Shown here: positions 6,063 to 12,716 of the stretch, one piece after another
How positions within the stretch are numbered: position 1 is the stretch's first letter
Layout of the letters: every line of letters starts with the position of its first letter
Made by a program: the position numbers and the translations under genes
Origin: a bacterium UBP1_UBA4783
GTDB taxonomy: Bacteria > Krumholzibacteriota > Krumholzibacteriia > Krumholzibacteriales > Krumholzibacteriaceae
NCBI GenBank assembly: GCA_002403075.1
Contig: DHHB01000023.1
Coordinates: forward strand, 1 to 14,808
Direction of reading: 5' to 3'
Length of the DNA: 14,808 nt
Notes under the pieces: model-generated
What the model saw: the letters and a program-made list of their open reading frames with translations, nothing else
Databases searched by the model: none
Told to the model about the DNA's origin: nothing

Positions 6063-6623
6063 ATGGCGAACACGCAGTACGTACCGAATGTCAAGGGCCG
6101 GTACCTCGAGAAGGCGGTGCCGGAGATGATGAAGAAGTTCGGCTACCGCAACGTCATGCAGGTGCCGCACCTCGTGAAGATCAACGTCAACATGGGGGTC
6201 GGCGACGCGATCAGCGACGCGAAGCTTCTCGAAGCCGCGGCGAAGGATCTCGGAACGATCACGGGCCAGCGGCCGGCGACGTCCCGCTCGAAGGCCGCCA
6301 TCGCGGGGTTCAAGCTCCGCGCGGGCATTCCGATCGGCTGCCACGTGACGCTGCGGCACCGGCGCATGTACGAGTTTTTCGACCGCCTCGTGAACGTGGC
6401 GATTCCGCGAATCCGCGACTTCCGCGGTCTGTCGCCGAAGAGCTTCGACGGGCGCGGCAACTACTCCTTCGGCGTGAAGGAGCACATCATCTTTCCGGAG
6501 ATCGATTACGACAAGGTCCTCAAGGTCATGGGCATGGATGTCACGATCGTAACGACGGCGAAGACGGACGAGGAGGCCCGCGAGCTGCTCGCGCTCCTCG
6601 GCATGCCGTTCCGCCAGGCCTGA
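6063..6623 (+). CDS. rplE: 50S ribosomal protein L5
   Basis: The product is a 186-residue L5, which binds 5S rRNA with L18 in the central protuberance and contacts P-site tRNA. Signatures are KINVNMGVGDA, the TITGQRPATSRSKAAIAGFKLR region, the RHRRMYEFFDRL and IPRIRDFRGLS segments, and near the end the DVTIVTTAKTDEEARELLALLGMPF stretch in two parts. I chose ATG 6063 (MANTQY), with GGTGG at 6053-6057 as a modest ribosome-binding site. GTG 6054 in frame would add three residues and would consume that site. The gene is certain, the start fairly so. The upstream spacer is the most repetitive in the window. Confidence 0.96.
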   Translation: MANTQYVPNVKGRYLEKAVPEMMKKFGYRNVMQVPHLVKINVNMGVGDAISDAKLLEAAAKDLGTITGQRPATSRSKAAIAGFKLRAGIPIGCHVTLRHRRMYEFFDRLVNVAIPRIRDFRGLSPKSFDGRGNYSFGVKEHIIFPEIDYDKVLKVMGMDVTIVTTAKTDEEARELLALLGMPFRQA

Positions 6624-6640
6624 TCGGAAAGGGAGTATCC

Positions 6641-6826
6641 GTGGCGAAGAAGTGCTTGATAGCGAAAGCGAAGCGGCAGCCGAAGTTCAAGGTGCGCGCC
6701 TACCACCGCTGCAGCCGGTGCGGCCGGCCGCGCGCGTACCTGCGCAAGTTCGGCATTTGCCGCATCTGCTTCCGCGAGCTCGCGCTCGAGGGCAAGATCC
6801 CGGGCGTCGTCAAGGCGAGCTGGTAA
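6641..6826 (+). CDS. rpsN: 30S ribosomal protein S14, zinc type
   Basis: The product is a 61-residue S14 of the short zinc-binding class. The longer zinc-free class is about 90-100 residues. It binds 16S rRNA in the 30S head. Cys24, Cys27, Cys40 and Cys43 (RCSRC and ICRIC) form the Cys4 site, and the C-terminus GKIPGVVKASW is canonical. It starts at GTG 6641 with AAAGGGAG at 6628-6635. It lies 17 nt after rplE and 40 nt before rpsH; I found no strong hairpin in that 40-nt spacer. Organisms with the zinc form sometimes carry a zinc-free paralog elsewhere, which cannot be judged here. Confidence 0.97.
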   Translation: MAKKCLIAKAKRQPKFKVRAYHRCSRCGRPRAYLRKFGICRICFRELALEGKIPGVVKASW

Positions 6827-6866
6827 CGCATTCGAACGTCAAACGATTCGACGAGGTGATTGCGCA

Positions 6867-7262
6867 ATGATGACCGATCCGATAGCCGATATGCTCACGC
6901 GGATCCGAAACGGGATCAAGGAGAGGAAATCGCACGTCGATATCCCGGCCTCGCGCATGAAGGCCCAGATCGCGAAGGTTCTCCTCGATCACGGCTACGT
7001 GAAGAACGTGAAGTACATGGACGACGACAAGCAAGGCGTGCTCCGCGTCTATCTCAAATACGACGAGGAGAAGCGGAGCGCGATCGAGGGCCTGCGGCGC
7101 GTATCGCTCGCGAGCCGGCGCGTGTACGTCACGAAGGACCGTTTGCCCCGCGTTCAGGGAGGCTACGGCACGGCGATCATCTCGACGTCCAAGGGACTCC
7201 TGACGGACAAGGAATGCCGCGCGCTCGGCGTGGGCGGGGAGGTTCTCTGCCACATCTGGTAG
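6867..7262 (+). CDS. rpsH: 30S ribosomal protein S8
   Basis: The product is a 131-residue S8, which binds the central domain of 16S rRNA (helix 21) and in E. coli represses the spc operon by binding its mRNA near rplE. The N-terminus MTDPIADMLTRIRNG and the C-terminus STSKGLLTDKECRALGVGGEVLCHIW are both canonical. Two adjacent ATG codons (6867, 6870) are possible starts; GAGGTGA at 6853-6859 serves either. Length and neighbours are standard. The 64-nt spacer after it contains a strong hairpin. Confidence 0.97.
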   Translation: MMTDPIADMLTRIRNGIKERKSHVDIPASRMKAQIAKVLLDHGYVKNVKYMDDDKQGVLRVYLKYDEEKRSAIEGLRRVSLASRRVYVTKDRLPRVQGGYGTAIISTSKGLLTDKECRALGVGGEVLCHIW

Positions 7263-7285
7263 CGGGACGCGCGCGTGCCCCGCGG

Positions 7286-7302
7286 TCCCGGCGGCGCCGG
7301 GA
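7286..7302 (+). other. Perfect stem-loop in the rpsH-rplF spacer
   Basis: TCCCGGC (7286-7292) pairs perfectly with GCCGGGA (7296-7302) around a GGC triloop. The rplF ribosome-binding site GGAGGT begins 8 nt later at 7310. Without a U-tract it is not a typical terminator. It may separate the translation of the two genes or stabilise a processed end, which is inference. Confidence 0.55.
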
Positions 7303-7326
7303 AGCTCACGGAGGTTCAGAACCGTT

Positions 7327-7875
7327 ATGTCGCGAGTAGGAAAATATCCGGTACCGGTACCCGCGGGAGTCACCGCCGAGATCCGCGGCAGCGTGATCAC
7401 GGTCAAGGGGCCGAAGGGGGAGCTCACGAGGACGCTCCATCCCGACATGATGATCGAGGTCGGCGAGGGCACGGTGACGGTGAAGCGCCCGAGCGAATCG
7501 AAGATGCACAAGTCGCTGCACGGCCTCACGCGGACGCTCATCGCGAACATGGTGACGGGCGTGTCGCAGGGGTACGAGAAGAAGCTCGAGATCGAGGGCG
7601 TCGAGTACCGCGCCGAGCTCAAGGGCGGCGCGCTCATGCTCAGCCTCGGGTTCGCGTATCCGAAGCGGTACGAGCCGCGCGAGGGGATCACGATCACGGT
7701 GACCGATCCGAAGAAGATATCGATCGCGGGCATCGACAAGGAAAAGGTCGGCCAGACGGCCGCCGAGATCCGGAGCATGCGCCCGCCCGAGCCGTACAAG
7801 GGCAAGGGCATCCGGTACGCCGGCGAGCAGATCAAGCGCAAAGCCGGCAAGGCCGCCGTCGGCACGAGCTTCTAA
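7327..7875 (+). CDS. rplF: 50S ribosomal protein L6
   Basis: The product is a 182-residue L6, located near the factor-binding site at the base of the L7/L12 stalk. It has two related alpha/beta domains. The N-terminal domain opens with MSRVGKYPVPVPAGVTAEI and includes ITVKGPKGEL. The C-terminal domain includes GVEYRAELKGGALMLSLGF and the rRNA-binding end PEPYKGKGIRYAGEQIKRKAGKA, broken here only by convention. The ATG at 7327 follows GGAGGT at 7310-7315 with an 11-nt spacer. Length is normal. A structured 76-nt spacer follows before rplR. Confidence 0.96.
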   Translation: MSRVGKYPVPVPAGVTAEIRGSVITVKGPKGELTRTLHPDMMIEVGEGTVTVKRPSESKMHKSLHGLTRTLIANMVTGVSQGYEKKLEIEGVEYRAELKGGALMLSLGFAYPKRYEPREGITITVTDPKKISIAGIDKEKVGQTAAEIRSMRPPEPYKGKGIRYAGEQIKRKAGKAAVGTSF

Positions 7876-7879
7876 CGAC

Positions 7880-7922
7880 GCGCCGCACGGAGGCGGGACG
7901 GCGGCGTCCCGGCCCGCGGCGC
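7880..7922 (+). other. Nested two-stem structure in the rplF-rplR spacer
   Basis: An outer stem, GCGCCGC (7880-7886) with GCGGCGC (7916-7922), encloses an inner hairpin, CGGGACG (7894-7900) with CGTCCCG (7905-7911) and a GCGG loop. All 14 pairs are Watson-Crick. The element fills most of the spacer and ends 29 nt before the rplR start. No U-tract follows. It is one of the strongest folded elements in the window; the function is unknown. Confidence 0.55.
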
Positions 7923-7951
7923 CTGGCAATGAACGCTGGGAGCGAGAACAG

Positions 7952-8416
7952 GTGAAACGGAACATCCATCGCGAAAAGAGGCAGGCGCGCGTGCGTCGCC
8001 ACGAGCGGGTCAGGGACAAGGTCCGGGGCACGGCCGCGAGGCCGCGGCTGTGCGTCACGCGGAGCCTCACCCATATCTACGCGCAGATCATCGACGACGA
8101 GACGGGGCGCACGCTCGCGGCGGCGTCGAGCCTCAAGCTCGCGTTCCCGGCCGAGGAGCAGGCCGCGCCGGAGAAGCCGGAGCAGGCCGAGAAGGCGGGA
8201 AAAGGCGAGAAGGGGGACAAGGGCGGCAAGGGCAAAAAGCCCGCGCGTCCGCTGACCCTCAAGATGCGCCGCTCGGTCGCGGTCGGAAAGCTCATCGCCG
8301 AGGCCGCGATCGCGAAGGGGATCAAGGCCGTCGCGTTCGACCGCGGCGGGTATCTCTATCATGGACGGGTCGCCGCGCTCGCGAAGGCCGCGAGGGAAGG
8401 CGGACTCGAATTCTAG
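7952..8416 (+). CDS. rplR: 50S ribosomal protein L18 with a low-complexity insertion
   Basis: L18 binds 5S rRNA in the central protuberance together with L5. The product is 154 residues against about 117-122 usually. The N-terminal basic segment and PRLCVTRSLTHIYAQIIDDETG (28-52, read in two parts) are typical, as are VGKLIAEAAIAKGIKAVAFDRG (111-132, likewise) and YHGRVAALAKAAREGGLEF at the end. Between them, roughly residues 64-103, lies an Ala/Glu then Lys/Gly-rich stretch (for example KGEKGDKGGKGKK), about 30 residues longer than usual. It starts at GTG 7952 with GGGAG at 7938-7942. The frame is intact, so the insertion appears to be translated. Confidence 0.94.
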   Translation: MKRNIHREKRQARVRRHERVRDKVRGTAARPRLCVTRSLTHIYAQIIDDETGRTLAAASSLKLAFPAEEQAAPEKPEQAEKAGKGEKGDKGGKGKKPARPLTLKMRRSVAVGKLIAEAAIAKGIKAVAFDRGGYLYHGRVAALAKAAREGGLEF

Positions 8417-8422
8417 GGCGAG

Positions 8423-8440
8423 GGCGCCCGATCGGGCGCC
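8423..8440 (+). other. Perfect 18-bp palindrome in the rplR-rpsE spacer
   Basis: GGCGCCCGATCGGGCGCC is a perfect inverted repeat. As RNA it folds to a 7-bp stem with a GATC tetraloop, starting 7 nt after the rplR stop. As DNA it could also be a symmetric protein-binding site. There is no U-tract. It lies between the two genes that carry low-complexity additions. Confidence 0.6.
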
Positions 8441-8466
8441 GCACACCATCCGCGGGGGTATGACCG

Positions 8467-9165
8467 GTGGATTTGACGGACGGAAAACCGACACAGGAAC
8501 CGAAGGCGGCACCGGCGCAGGCGCCGCGTGATACGCGCGGGCAGCAGCCGGCCCGCGGGCCGAGAGGCTCGCAGGGTGGGCGCGATTCGAGGGGCGGACG
8601 CGATCGCCGCGACCGCCGGGATTCGAGGGATTCCCGCTCCGGCGAGGACCTCGGACCCGAGTTTCTCGAGCAGACGGTCCATATCAATCGCGTGGCGAAG
8701 GTCGTCAAGGGCGGCCGCCGCTTCGGGTTCAACGCCATCGTGACCGTGGGCGACGGGATGGGCAAGGTCGGCGTCGGGCTCGGCAAGGCGAACGAGATCG
8801 CGGACGCGATCCGCAAGGCCACCGAGGCCGCGAAGAAGGACATGTTCCTCATCCCGATGGTCAAGGGGACGATCCCCTACGGCGTGACGGGCGTCTTCGG
8901 CGCCGCGCGCGTCCTCATGAAGCCCGCGAGCCCCGGAACCGGCGTCATCGCCGGCGGCGCGGTGCGGGCGGTGCTCGAGGTGGCGGGCGTGAAGGACATT
9001 CTCACGAAATCGCTCGGCTCGAACAACCCGCACAACCTCGTCAAGGCGACGATGACGGGTCTCAAGAGCCTTCGCAGCGCCCGCGACGTCGCCGGGAGCC
9101 GCGGCATCACCATCACGAAGCTCTTCGGCGCGCCCCGGGACAAGCAGGGCGCCGAGAACGCCTGA
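8467..9165 (+). CDS. rpsE: 30S ribosomal protein S5 with an N-terminal extension
   Basis: S5 acts in decoding accuracy and at the mRNA entry channel. The product is 232 residues against about 165-200 in most bacteria. The core starts near residue 65 (EFLEQTVHINRVAKVVKGGRR), with the double-stranded RNA-binding-like domain, then GTGVIAGGAVRAVLEVAGVKD and GSNNPHNLVKAT. Residues 1-64 are low-complexity, with an Arg/Asp/Gly-rich part at 37-61 (DRRDRRDSRDSR). The GTG start is nearly forced: an in-frame TGA lies at 8461-8463, and no ATG occurs before the core (TTG 8473 is the only close alternative). GGGGG at 8455-8459 is the likely ribosome-binding site. Disordered S5 extensions occur in other GC-rich bacteria. 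Confidence 0.94.
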   Translation: MDLTDGKPTQEPKAAPAQAPRDTRGQQPARGPRGSQGGRDSRGGRDRRDRRDSRDSRSGEDLGPEFLEQTVHINRVAKVVKGGRRFGFNAIVTVGDGMGKVGVGLGKANEIADAIRKATEAAKKDMFLIPMVKGTIPYGVTGVFGAARVLMKPASPGTGVIAGGAVRAVLEVAGVKDILTKSLGSNNPHNLVKATMTGLKSLRSARDVAGSRGITITKLFGAPRDKQGAENA

Positions 9166-9180
9166 TAGCGAGGAACGGCC

Positions 9181-9450
9181 ATGACGAAGATGTTGAAGAT
9201 CACGCAGGTCAAGAGCGTCATCAACTCGCTCAACGACAAGCACCGGCCCGTCATGAAGTCACTCGGCTTCCGCAAGAACCAGCGGACGCTGTACAAGAAG
9301 GACACGCCCCAGATCCGCGGCATGCTCCACAAGGTGCAGCACATGGTGGTCTGGGAAGCGATCGACGAGAAGGACATCGCGGTCCCCGCCGCAAAGGGAC
9401 CGGGCATCACGGTTCTCGAGACGGGAACCGCAAGGAGACAATCGCGATGA
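9181..9450 (+). CDS. rpmD: 50S ribosomal protein L30 with a C-terminal tail
   Basis: The product is L30, a small 23S rRNA-binding protein. Residues 4-60 match the family: LKITQVKSVINS, then KSLGFRKNQRTLYKKDTPQIRGMLHKVQHMV in the usual order with the DTPQIRGM signature at 41-48. The family is usually about 60 residues, and this one has 89. The extra 28 or so (about 62-89) run from DEKDIAVPAAKG to an Arg-rich end. The last codons contain the rplO ribosome-binding site (AAGGAG, 9432-9437), and the stop overlaps the rplO start as ATGA. The start at ATG 9181 has GAGGAA at 9170-9174. Confidence 0.93.
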   Translation: MTKMLKITQVKSVINSLNDKHRPVMKSLGFRKNQRTLYKKDTPQIRGMLHKVQHMVVWEAIDEKDIAVPAAKGPGITVLETGTARRQSR

Positions 9451-9929
9451 AGCTGAGCGATCTCAGGCCTCCGAAAGGCGCCGTCAAGAAGCACAAGCGG
9501 GTCGGCTGCGGTCCGGGCTCGGGACACGGCAAGACCTCGACGAGGGGCCACAAGGGACAGAAGGCGCGCTCCGGCGGCGGCATTCCGCCCTGGTTCGAGG
9601 GCGGCCAGATGCCGCTCCAGCGGCGCGTTCCCAAGAGAGGGTTCGTGAGCATCTTCAGGACCGAGTATCAGGTCGTGAACCTCGACGGCCTCAAGGTCTT
9701 CGCGAGCGGCGCGAAGGTCAACCGGGGCACGCTCGTCGAGGCGGGGCTCGTCCGCAAGCCGGGCGATCCGGTCAAGATCCTCGGCCGCGGCGAGATCAGC
9801 GTGCCGCTCGAGGTCGAGGTCGACGCCGTGAGCAAGAGCGCCGCCGAGGCGATCGAGAAGGCGGGCGGCACGATCCGTCTGCTCTCGGGAAAGAAGGCGC
9901 CCGGACTTGACAAGCGGGAGAAAGAGTAA
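9447..9929 (+). CDS. rplO: 50S ribosomal protein L15
   Basis: The product is a 160-residue L15, a 23S rRNA-binding protein needed in mid-to-late 50S assembly. The glycine-rich N-terminal extension GPGSGHGKTSTRGHKGQKAR (23-42) and the following FEGGQMPLQRRVPKRGF segment are diagnostic. The C-terminal domain contains KILGRGEIS and the final helix and strand. It starts at ATG 9447, overlapping the rpmD stop, with AAGGAG at 9432-9437. It ends at TAA 9927-9929, sharing one base with the secY ATG, so translation of rpmD, rplO and secY is probably coupled. Its length is slightly above the E. coli protein (144). Confidence 0.97.
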   Translation: MKLSDLRPPKGAVKKHKRVGCGPGSGHGKTSTRGHKGQKARSGGGIPPWFEGGQMPLQRRVPKRGFVSIFRTEYQVVNLDGLKVFASGAKVNRGTLVEAGLVRKPGDPVKILGRGEISVPLEVEVDAVSKSAAEAIEKAGGTIRLLSGKKAPGLDKREKE

Positions 9930-11245
9930 TGTTCAAGAAGCTGCAGGACATATTCGCCATCCCCGAGCTCAAGCGCCGGCTCCTCTTCACGATGGGGCTT
10001 CTCGTGGTGTACCGCATCGGCGGCCACATCACGACGCCGGGCGTGAATCCGCTCGCTCTCCGCGCGGCGTTCGAAAGCCAGCAGGGGACGATCTTCGCGC
10101 TCTACGACCTCTTCGCGGGGGGCAACTTCTCGCGCGCGACGATCTTCGCGCTCGGGATCATGCCGTACATCAGCGCGTCGATTATCCTCCAGCTCCTTCA
10201 GGCGGTCATACCGTACTTCGAGAAGCTCGCCAAGGAGGGCGAGGAGGGCCGCAAGAAGATCACGCAGTACACCCGGTACGGCACCGTGGCGCTCGCGGCG
10301 GTCCAGTCGTTCGGCATCGCCTTCTACCTCGAGAGCCTCAACATCGGCGGCGCCGCCGTCGTGCCGATGCCGGGGTTCTTCTTCCGGATCCTCACGATGG
10401 TGACGATGGTGTCGGGCACGATCTTCGTGATGTGGCTCGGCGAGCAGATCACCGAGCGGGGCATCGGAAACGGCATCTCGCTCATCATCATGATCGGCAT
10501 CGTCGCCCGCTATCCGGCGGATATGCTCGACACGTGGCGGGCCCTGCGGCTCGGCACGATCAGCCCGCTGCGGCTCGTGATCCTTCTCGTGATCATGGTG
10601 GCGGTCACCGCGAGCGTCATCCTCATCACGCAGGGACAGCGGCGCATCCCGGTCCAGTACGCCAAGCGCATCGTCGGGCGCCGCGTGTACGGGGGGAAGG
10701 CGCAGTACATACCGCTTCGCGTCAACACGGCCGGCGTCATTCCGATCATCTTCGCCCAGTCGATCATGATGTTCCCCGGCACGCTCGCCGCGTTCTTCCG
10801 GGAGAACTCGGTCATGATGGGCATCATGTCGATCTTCAATCCGAGCTCGCTCATCTACATGAGCGTCTACGCGATCATCATCATATTCTTCACGTACTTC
10901 TACACGGCGATCGTCCTGAACCCGGTCGATCTCGCCGAGAACATGCAGAAGTACGGCGGGTTCATTCCGGGGATCCGTCCGGGAAAGCGCACGAGCGAGT
11001 ACATCGACCGGATCCTCACGCGGGTGACGCTCCCGGGCGCGATCTTCCTCGCGTTCATCGCGATCCTGCCGGATCTCATGATCCAGCGGGGGAAGCTCCC
11101 CTCGACGGTGTACTTCGGCGGAACGAGCCTCCTCATCGTGGTCGGCGTCATGCTCGATACGCTCCAGCAGATCGAGACGCACCTCCTCATGAGGCACTAC
11201 GACGGATTCATGAAGAAAGGGCACCTGCGCGGCAGGCGCTTCTAG
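9929..11245 (+). CDS. secY: Protein translocase subunit SecY
   Basis: The product is a 438-residue SecY, the channel subunit of SecYEG in the cytoplasmic membrane. About ten hydrophobic segments are visible, for example LLFTMGLLVVY near 18, GIMPYISASIILQLLQ near 76 (a SecY signature), FRILTMVTMVSGTIFVMWL near 150, LRLVILLVIMVAVTAS near 213, GVIPIIFAQSIMMFPG near 268 and YAIIIIFFTYFYTAIVL near 316. GEQITERGIGNGIS is the second classical signature. Basic cytosolic loops, such as GQRRIPVQYAKRIVGRR, match those that contact SecA and ribosomes. The start ATG overlaps the rplO stop by one base. SecE and SecG are not in the window. Confidence 0.97.
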   Translation: MFKKLQDIFAIPELKRRLLFTMGLLVVYRIGGHITTPGVNPLALRAAFESQQGTIFALYDLFAGGNFSRATIFALGIMPYISASIILQLLQAVIPYFEKLAKEGEEGRKKITQYTRYGTVALAAVQSFGIAFYLESLNIGGAAVVPMPGFFFRILTMVTMVSGTIFVMWLGEQITERGIGNGISLIIMIGIVARYPADMLDTWRALRLGTISPLRLVILLVIMVAVTASVILITQGQRRIPVQYAKRIVGRRVYGGKAQYIPLRVNTAGVIPIIFAQSIMMFPGTLAAFFRENSVMMGIMSIFNPSSLIYMSVYAIIIIFFTYFYTAIVLNPVDLAENMQKYGGFIPGIRPGKRTSEYIDRILTRVTLPGAIFLAFIAILPDLMIQRGKLPSTVYFGGTSLLIVVGVMLDTLQQIETHLLMRHYDGFMKKGHLRGRRF

Positions 11246-11258
11246 GAGGACGGGTTTC

Positions 11259-11906
11259 GTGGCGGCGTTGCACGTGATCATTCTCGGCGCTCCGGGGTCC
11301 GGCAAGGGGACCCAGGCGGCGAGGCTCGCCTCGGAGAAGGGGCTCCGGCACCTCTCCACGGGCGACATGCTGCGCGACGCCGTGGCGAAGAAGACCGAGA
11401 TCGGGCTCCGCGCGGCCGAGTACATGCGGGAAGGGCGCCTCGGACCGGACGAGATCATCTTCGCGCTCATGCGCGAGGCGCTCGCGGCTTCCGAGGGGAG
11501 CGGGTGGATTCTCGACGGCTTCCCGCGGACGCTCGCGCAGGCCGAGGAGCTCGACAAGATGCTCATCGAGCGCGGGGAGCGGATCGATTACGTGATCGAT
11601 ATCGCCGTCGATCCCGAGCTCATCGTCCGGCGACTCTCGAACCGCCGGGTGTGCCCGAAGTGCAAGGCGGTCTACAACCTCGACACGATACGGACGAAGG
11701 TTCCGGGCCGCTGCGACGCCTGCGGCGCCGAGATCGTCAAGCGCCCCGACGACGAGGAGGCGACGATCCGCAAGCGCCTCCGGGTCTACGAGGAGCAGAC
11801 CGCGCCGGTCATCGAGCACTACCGCGCGCGGGGCGGGCTCGTCACGGTGGACGGATCGGGCGGCATCGAGGAGATATTCGCGGAGATACTCCGCGCGATG
11901 AAATGA
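11259..11906 (+). CDS. adk: Adenylate kinase (long form, Cys4 lid)
   Basis: This cytosolic enzyme interconverts ATP and AMP with two ADP. The product is 215 residues, the usual length for the long form. The Walker A loop GAPGSGKGT is at 10-18, the AMP-binding segment includes STGDMLRD at 33-40, and DGFPRT is at 86-91. The lid (about 127-165) carries Cys132, Cys135, Cys152 and Cys155, the zinc-type lid known from many Gram-positive and other bacteria; E. coli lacks the cysteines. It starts at GTG 11259, with AGGAGGA at 11244-11250 overlapping the secY stop. Its stop overlaps the map start as ATGA. Confidence 0.97.
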   Translation: MAALHVIILGAPGSGKGTQAARLASEKGLRHLSTGDMLRDAVAKKTEIGLRAAEYMREGRLGPDEIIFALMREALAASEGSGWILDGFPRTLAQAEELDKMLIERGERIDYVIDIAVDPELIVRRLSNRRVCPKCKAVYNLDTIRTKVPGRCDACGAEIVKRPDDEEATIRKRLRVYEEQTAPVIEHYRARGGLVTVDGSGGIEEIFAEILRAMK

Positions 11907-12646
11907 TAGCGATCCGGAGCGAGGCGGAGCTCGAGGAGATCCGGCGGAGCGGCGAGCTCCTGCGGGACTGCTTCGAGGCGATCGAGCCGATGCTCCGGCC
12001 GGGCGTGACGACCGGCGCGCTCGACGAGGCGGCGGAACGGTTCATCCGGTCGCGGGGGGCGGCGCCCTCGTTCAAGGGCTATCAGGGCTACCCCGCCGCC
12101 ATCTGCGCCTCGGTGAACGAGCAGGTCGTTCACGGGATTCCGGGGCCGCGCGAGCTCCGGGAGGGCGACATCGTCGGGATCGACATCGGGGTGTTCCGGA
12201 ACGGCTGGCACGCGGACGCGTCGCGGACGTACCCGATCGGCGAGGTGGGCGAGACGGCGCGGCGGCTCATGGAGGTCACGCGCGAGGCGCTCGATCTCGC
12301 GATCGGCGAGGCCAAGGCGGGCCGGCGGCTCTCCGACGTCTCGCACGCGGTCGAGCGGCACGCGACGGAGAACGGATTCAGCGTCGTGCGGGCGCTCGTC
12401 GGACACGGGATCGGGCGTCGGATGCACGAGGAGCCCCAGATCCCGAACTTCGGCGCCCCGGGGCGGGGTCCCGTCCTCGCGTCCGGGATGGTGCTCGCGA
12501 TCGAGCCGATGGTGAACGAGGGGACCCACGAGGTCTTCACGCTCGCCGACAACTGGACGTTCGTGACGGCGGACGGGAAGCTGTCCGCTCATTTCGAGGA
12601 TACGATCGCTGTGACGGACGGCGGCCCGGTCATCATGACGCGATAG
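11903..12646 (+). CDS. map: Type I methionine aminopeptidase
   Basis: This cytosolic metalloenzyme removes the initiator methionine from nascent proteins. The product is 247 residues, a short type Ia form without an N-terminal extension. All five dinuclear metal ligands are visible: Asp94 (GIDIG), Asp105 (HADASRT), His168 (GHGIG), Glu201 (AIEPM) and Glu232 (HFEDT). The substrate histidines His77 (VHGIP) and His175 (MHEEP) are also present. The ATG at 11903 overlaps the adk stop (ATGA). No strong ribosome-binding site is seen, so coupling to adk is likely. The 70-nt spacer to infA follows. Confidence 0.97.
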   Translation: MIAIRSEAELEEIRRSGELLRDCFEAIEPMLRPGVTTGALDEAAERFIRSRGAAPSFKGYQGYPAAICASVNEQVVHGIPGPRELREGDIVGIDIGVFRNGWHADASRTYPIGEVGETARRLMEVTREALDLAIGEAKAGRRLSDVSHAVERHATENGFSVVRALVGHGIGRRMHEEPQIPNFGAPGRGPVLASGMVLAIEPMVNEGTHEVFTLADNWTFVTADGKLSAHFEDTIAVTDGGPVIMTR

Positions 12647-12672
12647 GGACCGCGCGAGAAGGTCACAGGCCG

Positions 12673-12690
12673 GGAGCGCCCGGGGGCTCC
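12673..12690 (+). other. Stem-loop in the map-infA spacer
   Basis: GGAGC (12673-12677) pairs with GCTCC (12686-12690) around an 8-nt GC-rich loop that could pair further. It is shorter and less certain than the other spacer hairpins. No U-tract follows. Confidence 0.35.
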
Positions 12691-12716
12691 GCGGCGGGAA
12701 GGTCCGAAAGACGCAG

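Noticed and set aside
9907..9935. TTGACA at 9907-9912 as a -35 box before secY
   Set aside because: There is no acceptable -10 hexamer at 16-18 nt; the sequence there is TGTTCA. The match lies inside rplO codons.
9907..11277. Plus-strand open frame of about 456 codons overlapping secY
   Set aside because: It is a shadow frame of secY, rich in Arg, His and Pro, with no family resemblance. The SecY frame is unambiguous.
9668..11566. Long open frame on the minus strand, about 632 codons, opposite rplO, secY and adk
   Set aside because: Its translation is rich in Arg, Asp, Glu and His without a recognisable family, and it lies opposite three certain genes. GC-rich third positions create such antisense open frames.
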